From positions 248,001 to 312,000 of the forward strand of contig JAIVFH010000025.1 of the NCBI GenBank assembly GCA_025765595.1: a DNA stretch of 64,000 nt, given 5' to 3'. Source of the DNA: Obelidium mucronatum. Its lineage: Eukaryota > Chytridiomycota > Chytridiomycetes > Chytridiales > Chytriomycetaceae. The translations under genes and the position numbers were made by a program. This document shows positions 11,391 through 22,976 of the stretch, piece after piece (within the stretch, counting starts at the first letter, position 1; every line of letters begins with the position of its first letter). A model generated the notes under the pieces. The model made no database searches. It had not been told where the DNA came from and saw only the letters and a program-made list of their open reading frames with translations.

Positions 11391-12599
11391 CTAGAGCTTG
11401 TCCCACATCATCCACGGCCCCTTCTCGCCATCCCTCACTCGCCGAAACCCAAGCGCTTCGTAGAACGATTCCACCCCAGTCAGGCACCAAACACCAATGC
11501 TCTTCACACCCGCCATTCCTTGCATTTCTTGTATCACCCGTTGGGAAAAGGGGGGTTGCTGTTTTTGATACAAGTAATTCGTTGCAAGCTTTTCAATCCG
11601 CAGCGTTGAAGGAGATTGAATTGGATGCATGTACTAATCAAAAAGTTGCAATCAAGCAAAAAGACTGCGGTTATCGCCCATACACCAAAAAAGAAGAAAG
11701 AAAAAAGTCTCTTTTCATACCTCGACAAACGTAACTAGATCGGAACCACGTAATTTCGAGTATTCTTTTGCCAACAGGTACTCTTTTGCATCCCTTGTCC
11801 AAACCGACAAGACATGAAACTCGATTCCATGTGCATCCGATTTTCCTAATCGAACAAGAGGTCTTTGTGGTATTGGCGGGGGGCTGTTGTTATTGGTGGT
11901 GTTGTTGGTGTTGGTGTTGCCATTGTTGTTTCCACCTGGAATTGTGGATTGGTATAATGATGTGCATAGCGACAAAAGTGGTGCATCTGTAGAAGGATTC
12001 AAGTCTTTGAAAATTACTCTTGTGGTGTTTGTTATTGGTGGAGTTGTTTGTAGTACATTGCGCATCTTTGGCGGTTGATTATGCAGCAGCGGTTCTTGCT
12101 GCTGCCGTTGGTGCTGATGCATTCGCTGATGATCATCATGCGGATGGGGACTATTGATTGGCTGATTCACGGATTGAATTCGAGAACCGTCATGATGAAT
12201 TGATTCCAGCTCCTCGACATTAGATAAGGTCGAAGAAGAAATTGCTGGTTCCTGTTTAGGCAACAGAAACGAAGGAATCCAGCTTTTAGCATACGCGTAG
12301 AGTCCTTGTGTAGGAATCAACCAATCCACAGTTTTCCTCCAACTTTCCCCAAAAGAAGTCCTCAAAAGACCCAAAATCAATGCAAACAGTGCCAGCAGAG
12401 CGATTACTGGGCTTGCAACAACAAACAAGGCTGGTGATATGGCGACTGATAGCGGGACAGTGAGCAGCAAGAGCCCCACGGCGCAGGCAACTAAAACCAA
12501 GGGCGCAATGCGTTGTACAATTCCAATCAAGAGACGTAAAGAGTATGCTGCGACTAGGCTTCTGGATGTTGATGGTCCTGCTTGGACACTGGTCTGCAT
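11391..12599 (-). CDS. Membrane protein with a GNAT-like C-terminus
   Basis: Two exons (12599-11721, 11633-11391) give 373 residues. Residues about 20-82 hold two or three hydrophobic segments (LLIGIVQRIAPLVLVACAVG onwards). A long low-complexity linker with His/Gln and Asn runs follows. The C-terminal 130 residues include LSVWTRDAKEYLLAKEYSKL and end with GVESFYEALGFRRV, the classic last strand and helix of GNAT acetyltransferases. I see only part of the acetyl-CoA loop, so activity is uncertain. The topology would leave the GNAT end in the cytosol or nucleoplasm. Its start codon is only 32 nt from that of the divergent thioredoxin gene. Confidence 0.6.
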
Positions 12600-12631
12600 T
12601 TTATTTCACAATGAATAGTTTTATTGAAAAA
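12600..12631. promoter_or_regulatory. 32-nt bidirectional start-codon gap
   Basis: The minus-strand membrane-GNAT gene starts at 12599 and the preferred thioredoxin start is 12632. An upstream in-frame ATG at 12611 would leave only 11 nt. The two 5' UTRs must therefore overlap each other's coding sequence or promoter, or one gene must start elsewhere. Confidence 0.6.
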
Positions 12632-13579
12632 ATGGTTAGAGAAGTGAAGGACATTGAAGACTTCCGCAAGACGATCAACGGGGACAAGATTGTTATTGGT
12701 AAACGCAATCTATTGCTGCTAGTATTTTTACCTCAGATCTAACCTCTTATTACAGTTGGTGAGAACTAACAGTGAGATATCATGCTTTTTTTTCCTGACA
12801 TATTTTTTACTTTCTTTCAACCCACTTCTCTTGGATCAGACTGGTTCGCAACATGGTAAATTGTTCCTATTATTTTAATTCTTATTATTTACATTGCCTC
12901 TAATCCATTGGGATGGAAAGGTGTGGTCCATGCAAGGCCATCAGCCCAGCGTTTGCGAAAATGGAAGCAGAGTTCCCCAATGTCGAATTCGTTCAGGTAC
13001 ATAAAAAAAACGGATGGATCGGAGGGAGCAAACTTGTTTTGTTGTGTGATTGAGGAATTGCGCAATCTCTGATTACGAATTATCTTGAAACACACACTCT
13101 CTCTCTGTTTCTCTCTCTCTCTCTCTACTTGACTTGAAATCAAATAGTATCTAATTTGTATCTTATTATTCTTTATTTTTTTTTATTTTGTTTTATTTTT
13201 TTTTTTTTTTGTCCAGGTGGATGTCGACCAAATTCCCGAAGCGGCCGAAGAATCCGAAATCAGTTCAATGCCCACATTCCACGTGTACAAGCACGGTAAA
13301 AAAGTGGATGAAATGGTTGGCGCGGTTCCAGCCAAACTGAAGGCAATGGTGGAAAAGTACAAGGACGTTATTCTTGCTCCAGCCACCACTGTTGCTCCTG
13401 TAGTTGCTGCTGCTGCTCCTCCTGCAGCAGCTCCTGTTGTAGCTGCGGCGAATGGTGCTAGTGATACCGAGAGGATTATTGCTCTTGAAAAGGAAGTTAG
13501 GGAGTTGAAGGAGAGATTAAGTGCTTTGGAAACTCTAGTTCAGGGTGAAGTGGCAGGGAAAAAGAGAAAGCTGGAATAA
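12632..13579 (+). CDS. Thioredoxin with coiled-coil tail
   Basis: Exons 12632-12698, 12756-12758, 12840-12855, 12921-12996 and 13217-13579 give 174 residues. The N-terminal 105 residues are a thioredoxin: KIVIVDWFATWCGPC with the WCGPC redox site split across exons, then VDVDQIPEAAEE and the cis-Pro SMPTFHVYK. An Ala/Pro linker then leads to a coiled coil (ERIIALEKEVRELKERLSAL) and a basic GKKRKLE end that could act as a nuclear signal. I start at 12632 (MVREVKD) because it aligns with the paralogue's MVTTVKT; the ATG at 12611 adds seven residues. The second exon is only TTG, needed for the full-length KIVIVD strand. A tandem paralogue follows 186 nt downstream. Confidence 0.9.
12756..12758 (+). 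other. 3-nt microexon TTG (thioredoxin 1)
   Basis: Flanked by acceptor TACAG and donor GTGAGA. With it, G+TT gives Val and G+AC gives Asp. Without it the strand before the active site loses one residue but stays in frame. The same TTG with AG and GT borders is at 13909-13911 in the paralogue. Confidence 0.8.
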
Positions 13580-13765
13580 ACAACCCCAAAAAAAAAAAAA
13601 GCGAGGAGACAAAAAACGCGATTTCCTTCTCGCATCTTCTACTTTCTTTGCTCTATGACGAATAAATGATTCGAAATCTGGTGTTCTGAATTTGACTATT
13701 TATTGATTTGGAATTATTGCTTCCGACCTTTTTTTTTAGTTTGTAAAAAAAAAAACATCCGAAAC

Positions 13766-14453
13766 ATGGTCACCACAGTTAAAACTTACGACGAGTACAA
13801 CACATACATCAGCGGAGACAAGATCGTTGTTGGTAAGAGTCGAAAAGATGTTTTGGGTTTTTCGAAACCAAGTGGCAAGGGGCTAATCGTCTTTGTTTGT
13901 TCTTATAGTTGGTCGGTTGCGTCATTTTGGTTTACTCTTTTTTAAGACACGTTTCTAATTACAACTCGGTTCATTTCCATCATTCTACCTTCTTTCATCT
14001 CTTTTAATCGCTCGGCTTCAGACTGGTTCGCCACATGGTAAACAGCAAAGGGGTGGTTCTTTTGGGGGGGTTTGATTTCAAACGCTTGTATACTAAAACC
14101 CATCATCAACAAAAAAAAAAAGGTGTGGACCTTGCAAGGCCATCAGCCCCATCTTTGCCCAATTCTCTGATGAATTCAAGAACCTTGTCTTTTTGAAGGT
14201 GGATGTGGATGAAGTCCCTGAAGCCGCTGAAAGCGCTGGAATCCGTGCCATGCCAACATTCCAGTTTTACCAAAATGGTAAAAAGATTGACGAAGTCGTT
14301 GGCGCTAACCAAACCAAGTTGAAGCAAGCAATTGAGAAGGTGAGCCTTGTTTTTTTTTTTTTTTTTCTTTCTGTGTGTTGTGTTTATTGGCATATTTATT
14401 TAACATGTTCGGCAAAATTAACAAAAAAAAAACAGCACAACTATAATCAATGA
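13766..14453 (+). CDS. TRX: Thioredoxin
   Basis: Exons 13766-13832, 13909-13911, 14022-14037, 14123-14339 and 14436-14453 give 106 residues, the usual thioredoxin length. The active site WCGPC and cis-Pro AMPTFQFYQ are present. It reduces protein disulfides using thioredoxin reductase. The last exon encodes only HNYNQ and the stop. Intron positions match those of the upstream paralogue through exon 3, including the TTG microexon, so the pair arose by tandem duplication of an already split gene. No targeting signal, so probably cytosolic. Confidence 0.93.
13909..13911 (+). other. 3-nt microexon TTG (thioredoxin 2)
   Basis: Acceptor TATAG, then TTG, then donor GTCGGT. It restores KIVVVDWF, matching the length of canonical thioredoxins (for example KLVVVDF in yeast). 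Confidence 0.8.
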
Positions 14454-14699
14454 AGAGCTGGGTGTGTTTATGATGGGAATTTTAATTGATTTTTTTTTTC
14501 TTTGGTTATAAAAAAAAATTTAAACAATGAAGTTCTTTTTGCAACTGTTTGTTTCCTTTTGCTTTTTTAAAATCTCTTCCTCTTCCCAAAATGTTTTATT
14601 TAATACGTTACAAGCGGTGGGTTCACTTCTTGGGTTATTTCTCTTCTACTTTCTTTTTTTTTTTTTTGCAAATTTTATTTTTGGAAACGTCAAAACAAA

Positions 14700-16467
14700 A
14701 TGGGACTTGCAGGCCGTAAAGAGAAGCAACGAATCAGCGTCGATCCGCAAAACAGGCAATGGGCTGATGGTTTTGTACATCTTTTCGTTTTGTTTTTTTT
14801 TTCGGACGGGCCGGATCCTCAGAGTTCTCACCTTCTTTATAAAGACAAGAACAAGGTTGGATACAAGATGATGCAAGCAATGGGATGGTCTGGGAAAGGA
14901 CTAGGAAAGAATGAAGATGGAATGGCTGAACATGTCAAAGTATCATTGAAATCAAACAACTTGGGTAAGTAATGATCTTTTTCCACTTTTGCCCATACAA
15001 ACCAAAAAAAAAAAAAAAAAAAAAAAAAAAAACAACAACAACAACTTAATATAATCCCAATATTCCTCAAGGTATCGGAGCAGACAAGAAATCAATCGAT
15101 AACTGGATGGACAATACGTTTGCATTCTCATCCCTCCTTGAGAATCTCAATAAGGATAACAACGAGGCGGATGAAGCTGGAACGACTACCACCACCACTA
15201 CCACCACAATCATCAAGAAGAAGAAAAAATCCAAAAAGTCGTCGAAAAAGGGTAGCAAGAAATCTGAGGAAGAATCCAGCAGCAGCAGCTCTGAGTCTGA
15301 AGAAGAAGTCGTGACTACCAAAACTGTCGAAACGGGATCTTTGAGAAGCAGTACGACTCAGCGTCTGGCGTAAGCATTAATTTTTTTTTTGTTATCTTCA
15401 AATTTACTTTTTTTAAGGCTGATTTCTCATTCCTTGTTGTAATACAAAAAAAAAAAAACAGTCATCGAAGGAAATTCCACATGAACAAAAACGTTGCCTC
15501 CTTCAGTTCCGACGCCCTCAACAAAATCTTGGGTGTCAAGTCAACCATAACCGAAACGATTCAAGAAATCGAGTCGTCATCCGACGAGAAACAAGATGTT
15601 ATCCTCACTGAATCCCAGAAAGCCCTTGAGAAACTGCAAAAAGACGCAACCGTCAACACTCGCACATCAACTGTCGACTTGACCAATTATTTTGCATCGA
15701 AAATGAATCCGGCCTTGTTGGGTGCGGGGAGGTCTCTATTGGGAAGCGGTCCATCAACAGCAACATCTGGAAATCAGATTCATGAAAATGAAGGAGAAGA
15801 TGATGGTGATGATGATGATGAGAGACCCAGTTTCGGTGGTCTTGGATTGGGACAGTCTTCAACCAGCTCGGCCAGTAAATCTTCGGCGTTTGGTAGTGGC
15901 GGCCTCGGGTTTGGATTCGGTCGGTTGGGTGGATTGGGGATGAGTGCTTTTGTAAAGTCTTCTGGCGAAAAGAGTGCTACCGAGCAGATTGCAGAGGAAG
16001 TACAAGAGCAACAGCAACAAAAGGAAAAAAAGAAGAAGGACAAGAAAAAGAAGAAAGCTTCTGATGACAAGGAGGAGGAGGAAGCCGATGTCGTGGTTGT
16101 CGATGAGAAGAAGAAACACAAGAGGGAAAAGAAAAAGAAGCACGACAAAAAGGAGAGCAAGCACTCAGACGGCAGCGATGCTGAAGCAAATACTGTTGAG
16201 GTAGAGAAGAAGGAGAAGAAGTCAAAAAAGATACGGACGCAAGAACGGGAGGAAGAGGACCAGAATGAAGCTGAGGTCAAGAAACAGAAGGACAAGAAAC
16301 GGAAATCACGTGATGGGGATGCAGGTAGTGATGATGAGAAGGCGTTAAAGAAAAAGAAGAAGGCAGTCGTGGAAGTGGTGGAAGTCGAAGCAGAACCGGC
16401 AGCACCACCAAAAGCAAAAAAGAACAAAGTCAAGAGAGACAAGTGGGGGAACAAAATCAAAGAATGA
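14700..16467 (+). CDS. PXR1: G-patch ribosome-biogenesis protein (PXR1/PinX1)
   Basis: Exons 14700-14774, 14823-14964, 15072-15369 and 15462-16467 give 506 residues. The N-terminus MGLAGRKEKQRISVDPQ and the G-patch (YKMMQAMGWSGKGLGKNEDG) match yeast Pxr1/Gno1 and human PINX1. These activate the Prp43 helicase in rRNA and snoRNA processing, and PINX1 also inhibits telomerase. The middle has a TTTTTTTT run and KKKKKSKK; the C-terminal third is a Lys/Glu-rich charged tail ending KVKRDKWGNKIKE, typical of nucleolar proteins. The first intron (14775-14822) is short and in frame if retained, so its boundary is the least certain point. The second intron holds a 29-nt A run. It is followed at once by Spb4, another ribosome-biogenesis gene. 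Confidence 0.9.
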
Positions 16468-16528
16468 ATTGCTATTTGATCAATCTTTCTTTTGTGGAAT
16501 TTCTTTCTTTTTTTTTTGTGAAATTTTG

Positions 16529-18317
16529 ATGGACAACATTGCTTCAGCTGGTTCCTGGGATAACATACAACTGTCACCTCGGATGTAAGCATACAGACGG
16601 ACTCATTATGGGCTTCTTTTGTAATACTCTGTATAGGAGAGATGCCGTGGCTCTGGCGGGGTTCTCTGACATGACGCCAGTCCAGGCATCCACGATCCCG
16701 CTGTTCCTGGCTTACAAAGACGTTGTAGTTGAAGTACGTTTCATCTTTTTGAATTGTGATCGCAGATTCAAACTTTGAATCAATCTAACCGGGCAACTTG
16801 AATTAGGCTGTCACTGGGTCAGGAAAAACGCTGGCTTTCGTGATTCCAATTCTGGAAATGCTACTCCGAAGAGAGGAACAGTGGCAAAAGAACGAAATTG
16901 GAGCCGTTATTATTAGCCCAACGAGAGAACTTGCCAAACAGATTTCCGATGTTGTCTCTACTTTCCTCAAGTTTCTCACTGATGGACTACCGGATTCCGC
17001 TGGGGACGAAGAAACTACCACTACGCAATACAATCATCGTTTAGTGCATCAGATGTTCATTGGAGGAACAAGCGTTAACCAGGACATTCAGGCATTTAAA
17101 TCAAAGGGTGGGAATATCCTTATTGGAACGCCTGGACGACTGGAAGATCTTTTGACAACACGAAGCATTCTTTTTAATACAAAGAATTTACAAGTTCTTG
17201 TCCTTGACGAAGCCGATCGGTTACTTGAATTTGAAAGTTCAGTCAATGCGATTCTCCTGAGACTTCCAAAACAACGTCGAACAGGGCTTTTCAGTGCCAC
17301 CATGAGTGAAGCGCTAGATGGAATCGTTCGTGCAGGTCTCAGAAATCCAGTGAAGGTTGCTGTGAAGGTGGAAACAGTCAGAGCCCACAACGCTGCTGCT
17401 TCCTCGGGAGATCACCAGTTGACTCCCAGTACCTTGTCTATTGGTTATACACTTGTGGAGCCGCATCAGAAGCTGGAGCAGTTGTTGGCGCATGTGAAGG
17501 AACATCCAAATGCAAAAACGATTGTGTACTTTGCTACTTGCGCCATTGTTGACTATTTGTACACTGCCTTGACGTTTGATCGCGCTGATGAAAGTGACGG
17601 AGTGAGCAGCAGTGGCAAGAAAAAGAAGGGAAAGGGAAGAACTCCAAAGAAGCTACCAGGATTTAACGAGTACCTGGATGGAATTCAAGTTTTTTCATTG
17701 CACGGCAAGATGAATCCAAAAAGAAGAGAAGGTCTGTCCTCATGAGTCGATTGATGTGTCCAACGACTAATTTTTTTTTTGTATCAACAGCTGTGTATGA
17801 AAAGTTTACATCTTGTTCAGACCCTTGTATTCTCCTCACTACGGATGTATCTTCCCGAGGACTCGATATCCCCGACGTTGATTGGGTAATACAATTCGAT
17901 CCTCCTCAAGACCCAAAGTCCTTCAGCCATCGCTGCGGTCGTACAGCCCGAGCAGGGCGAGTTGGAAGTGCCGTCGTTTATCTCACAGCTCCCGAAGAAA
18001 CCTACGTCGAGTTTCTCCAAATTCGAAAGATCCCAATGTCTCCATTCCCAGCACTCCCATTCCCTCAACCAGCCGAGCCACTCTTGACAACGCTTCGCGC
18101 ACAAAACAAAAGCGACAAAGACATTTTCGACAAGAGTATCAAGGCTTTTACGTCCTATATTCGATCGTATACAGAACATCAAGCCAGTTCCATCTTTCGA
18201 ATCCGAAGTGTCAACTTTGCTTCTTTGGCTCAAAGTTTTGGAATTTTGCGGATGCCGAAAGTTCCTGAATTAAAAACTGTTAAAGTTGTTGGTTTTGTAG
18301 AGGAGAAAGTGAATGTG

Positions 18318-18360
<43 letters not shown>

Positions 18361-18816
18361 TCGCACGCCGTTGGTTTTTAACCACAACCACACAAAACAA
18401 AGCCTGCAACGATTCCATTCAAGAATCCACAGCGTGAAAAACAGCGGCTTGATAATTTGGCGAAAGCTGCTGCTGCGACTGAAGAAGAAGCGGCAAAAGC
18501 AGCTGCAAAGAAAAAGAAGTTGCACGCCAAGGAAACAGTTCCTTGGTCGCAGAAGGTGGCTGCCAAAGAGCGGCGCGACGAAAGACGCGTGAAAAAGATC
18601 CGCAAGAAGGAAGCAATTGGACGAGTGAAGGCAGAGGAAGAAGCAAAGAAGGCGGATGCTGAGACAAGCAGCACCGTTCCTGGACTCAAACGAAAGGAAC
18701 GCGATGATGATGGTGATGATGCTGATGGAAATGATGCAGACGATTGGAAAGAGTTTAAGAGGGAGGCTAAGGAGAAAAAGGCCAAGAAAGGAGGAGTGTT
18801 CAGCAATGACGAATAG
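16529..18816 (+). CDS. SPB4: DEAD-box RNA helicase Spb4/DDX55
   Basis: Exons 16529-16584, 16637-16733, 16807-17731, 17791-18314 and 18403-18816 give 671 residues. All helicase motifs are readable: Q motif [19 protein letters not shown], Ia PTRELAKQ, Ib [50 protein letters not shown]. The C-terminal RNA-binding extension contains [18 protein letters not shown] and ends in a Lys/Asp-rich tail, as in Spb4. It acts in nucleolar 60S assembly. The last intron contains a run of 37 T. There is a Gly/Ser/Lys insert in the second RecA domain (about 17600-17640). Only 30 nt separate its stop from the next start. Confidence 0.95.
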
Positions 18817-18846
18817 AGCCTGTATTGAATTTTACGCCGTCAACGA

Positions 18847-20157
18847 ATGCGATCCAGATTCGATCCAATATTGAGAGTCCGAGCATTCTCAGCATTGAGT
18901 GGAATTACCAGGAATGGTCTGCTTCAAAATGCCAGAGGTACTCCCGTGCGGGGGTGTTCATGGATCACTGGCAGCAGGTTGCACTCAGCCACCAGAGCTC
19001 CACTGGCTGCGACCTTACAAGCAACCAAACGACAACTACCCTGCTACGGCATACTCGCGCGCTCATCGCGAATGCTCACATCTTCTGCAGAGAGCGAGGT
19101 GTGTGTTTCTGTCTAGAGTGCTGTAAATTAACACGCTTCGAAGGCCTTCACCGAGACGGCCGTGTCCTTCCCGTCGGCGGATGGATTTGTCATCCACGGA
19201 ACGTTCACGGCGCCGGGCGCAGGCGGCGGCACCAGCACGCCGCTTGTTGTGATTGTGCAGGGGTCGGGCACGCTGGACCGCGACGGAAACGCGGCGCCAA
19301 TCAGGCTCGACATGTACTCGCGGCTGGCGCACTTTCTGGCGTCGATCGGCGTCGCGTCCGTGCGCTACGACAAGCGCGGCACCCACGCGTCGGCGGCGCC
19401 GCCGGGCGGACGCGCGGACGCGTTTCTGGCCGCGGGCATCGACGATCTGGCCGCGGACGCCGCGGCGGCGGTGAGCTTCGGCGCCGCGCGCGCCGGCGTC
19501 GACCGCGCGCGGGTCTTCGTCGCCGGCCACTCCGAAGGCGCCATTCTGATGGGCCGCATCTGCAAAACTGTGGCGAGAAACTACCCCGCCCTGCCGCCGC
19601 TGAAGGGCGTCATGATCGTGTGCGGATTCGGCGAAACTCTGAAAATGGCCGTCGACCACCAATTCGAACAAATCGTCACAAGCATTGACCGCCACGGCTC
19701 TTTCTTCCAGCGCAAGTTCGTCAAGCCACTGCTTTCACTGTGCGGACTCGACTCGTCAGCGTTCCTGACCAACTTTGTGTTGGACGAGAAGAACAAGGAC
19801 AAGGATGTTACAACTTTCTGGTTTAGACCGTTTCCATTGCGTTGGTTTCGCGAGCATTATCAACTAGACTTGGTTGAAGAAGGAAAAGAGATTCGTTGCC
19901 CTGCTCTCGTAATTGGTGGAGGGAAGGACTTTCAACTCGATGCCAAGTACTGTACGAGGGAAATGACGGACGCGTTGTTGGTGAATTCGCCTCGTGTTGA
20001 AATTGCAGTCATTCCAAAAATGACGCATATTCTTCGAGATACTGATGCTGGAGATGTCAGCATTTGGGAAGCGCAGGAACAGTACAAGGTACAAGGACGA
20101 GAGCCCTTGTCCCAGGAATTAATGGAAGTGATGAAACGTTTTGTGTTACATCCTTGA
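18847..20157 (+). CDS. Mitochondrial alpha/beta hydrolase (S33-like)
   Basis: Exons 18847-19098 and 19144-20157 give 421 residues. Exon 1 encodes 84 residues rich in Arg, Ser and Ala with few acidic residues, starting MRSRFDPILRVRAFSALSGI, a likely mitochondrial presequence. Exon 2 is an alpha/beta hydrolase: oxyanion region VIVQGSGTLDRDG, strand VASVRYDKRGTH, nucleophile elbow VAGHSEGA (Ser about 214), and probable acid and base near GGGKDFQLD and KMTHILRD. It resembles bacterial S33-type hydrolases more than typical fungal lipases. The substrate is unknown. The part around the active site is very GC-rich, unlike the rest. Confidence 0.8.
19190..19570 (+). other. GC-rich coding block (alpha/beta hydrolase)
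   Basis: A continuous GC-rich coding stretch with GCG/GAC/CGC codons that ends abruptly near the AAAACTGTGGCG after the nucleophile elbow, where A/T-ending codons return. Confidence 0.75.
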
Positions 20158-20287
20158 GAAAAGAAACAGTGTTTGAATTTTAACCAAACTCAAATGTCAT
20201 CTCCATGAAAACACCCGGCAGAGTTTTGCTATTTGGGATTTTCGGTGTGATTTCCATACCCCACACACAAACCACAGTCGCAAAACC

Positions 20288-21102
20288 ATGCCGGGATCAG
20301 AGAATATCAAGGCAACGATACAAATTGAAGGCGATGTTCTTGATGTAGAGGATGATGTCGAAGACGGCGAAGAGGAAGATCAGGATATGACTTGGTCGGA
20401 GTGGGCTCAGATTATCTTCTATTCCCTTGCTCCAATCGTAACAATTTGTGTGGCGTCATCTCTGCTATTCATCTTTGTGGACGAATCAAAACAAACTATA
20501 CTGGCAAGCCAGAATACAGCTGGGCATCTGACGCTTGGAGGAGGCGGATCGAATCTGGCAGCAACCACTGTATGGCGGTGGATGGCTCTGTTTAAAGGAT
20601 CCGTCAAGCAAAACGAATACTCTGTTGATCTCAACTATCAGTCTATTGGAAACAAGAAAGGATTAATGAATCTTTTCTCCGAGCAAACTCTGTTTGCTCT
20701 ATCAGAAGGAATACCCCTAATTTCCACGTTCGCGAACAATAACACGAGCAACAATACTCTGCACCATGGAACAATAATACTTCCAGTTATAGCCGGGGCT
20801 CTTTCTATCGTCTATAACATCCCTGGAATAACTGCCAAGGATCCGCCTTTGGTATTTGATGGGGTTACCTTGGGAGCAATATTCAGCGGCGAGATCATAT
20901 GGTGGAACGATACGCGAATTCAATCTATAAATCCTGCATTGGAGTTGCCCCACGAGTTAATATCACCCATTGTAACGAATGATCCAACGGATATTTTCCC
21001 AACCTACCTGTCGCCCTATAACGCAAAAATCAACGCGTCCAATGGATTTACTTGGCCAAATAATTTTATCCGAGGAAATACAGCTTTTGAGTTGATGTAG
21101 TA

Positions 21103-21139
<37 letters not shown>

Positions 21140-22922
21140 TGGGTTGATTGCTGACATCAAACGAAAATTAAAAGCATCTCCGGAATCGTCTTTAATTCGA
21201 TTGCCTACACTCCAATCGAAGCTGTTTTGCAAAGCGGAAATGCTGGCCGTAGTCCCACCCTCGCTGGTATCATCAACAAGAGAGGCGAAGTTGTTTTCCC
21301 AGCCGTTGAAACCGTCAATGCCGCAATGAGAAGCTCCTTCAATCCAGATGTCTCTGAATATATGTCTATAACGGATTCAAACGCAACAGGGGCCTATCCG
21401 CTGTCATTTCTTTCTTTTGCCTTGATTCGTCAAAGCTATTATCCAAACACACATGGAGATGAAATGGATTGTTTACGCGTGAAACTTTTGGTGGAGATGT
21501 TGTATTTTTCATTGGTTAACTCCACAGCGATACAAAGTATGATTGAGAGTGGTTGGAATCCTACATCAAACGAAATGGTGCGCAATACGTTAAGTCGGCT
21601 GTCCACAGTGACTTGTAACGGTCAAAATATAATGAACCAACTCGAACACGACTTCCAAAAGAACTTGTTTTATACCCACGGTAAAGAAATGTTGACCTTT
21701 GGAAGCCCGACTTGTTTTTTTCCCGATTTTTTGTCAACAAATACTAATGCGCAATGCCTTCAGTTGACTACGAGTGGGAAACCTCCGTTTCATTTTGGGC
21801 CAACTTGGGTTCTATATCAGTAACTCGTCTGGGAACTGCCGCATATCTTACATTCTACAGTCTCCTGATCTTGTCGAATGCGATTCCCTTTGCCATGAAT
21901 ATGCGAAGTCTTGACAGCGACGACAGAAAGAGTCATTCTGATAAGAACCACCTTGTGAAAGTAAAATGGACATTACAAAATTGGCTGGGAGTTGTGACCC
22001 AATGTTTCACCTGCTTTCAAATTGTTTATCTCAGCTTGAATCGCTCGAATGTGATTCAAGAGAATATCTATGTAGAAGTCGTTTCATACATTGGTCTGAT
22101 ATTTGATTGGTTCTGGTATTACATTGTGGTCAATGTCCTAGTTCTTGTATGGATTGTTTGCATGTATTACACAACGTTTCTGTATGGATTCTTGGAGTTT
22201 TATTTCCCTGAAAAGTTGAATCGCTTGACAAAGCTTCACATGTTCTTGGCGGATTTTATGCCAAACTTTGCTTTGATATTCTATAATCCAAGTGTGGAAC
22301 TTCTCGCAAAAGTGTTTGATTGTCGCATGTCGCCCCACACTTTTGAGTACAAAAACAGCTATGACATCAAATGCTGGCAAGGAGTCCATTGGATTATGAT
22401 TGTTTTCAGCATATCTCTCAGTTGCGCATTCACAAACTGCGTTGTGAGATACTGCAAGATTTTAAAGATGCTTCGAAAGGACTTTAGTTTCAAGGATAAG
22501 GACTGGAGCATTTATTTGGAATCCATTTCGAAAACTGTGATTATCATTCTATACTTTAATACGTCCAACAAGTATTTCTTGCCTTGCAATGTTGTCATGA
22601 TGGCGTGTCTGTGCTGTTGTTCCTTGTTTGGACAGCCAAACTATGTATTGTGGTTTGATCGCATTAGAGGCTTTCTGTACGCATACTGTGGAGGCGTTTG
22701 TTTTATTCTTTTTATTTTTGAATTTGTTGTTCAAGAGGAAGAGTTTGCAAGACGGAGTGACATTAGCAAAATTCTATCGCCTGTTATTTTGGGGACAACT
22801 CTTGTGGCTTGCTTTGCTGTCTACAGTTATTCAATGATGCAATTTAAGGCTGGGTTGTCGGATTCTGATAGACGGAAACAGGATGCTGAGCTTAAAAAGT
22901 TTTTTGCCGCATTTGGGTTGGG

Positions 22923-22976
<54 letters not shown>

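Noticed and set aside
10830..11394. Plus-strand ORFs over the copper-fist gene
   Set aside because: Shadow of the GC-rich exon; the minus strand carries the zinc ligands and the exact GRPVSQC join.
14527..14700. Upstream ORF starting MKFFLQLF as part of PXR1
   Set aside because: Frame and content (Phe-rich, T runs) look non-coding; PXR1 family proteins start exactly at MGLAG.
15780..16592. Minus-strand ORF of 270 residues opposite PXR1
   Set aside because: Composed of Phe/Ser/Leu runs that mirror the Lys/Glu-rich tail of PXR1.
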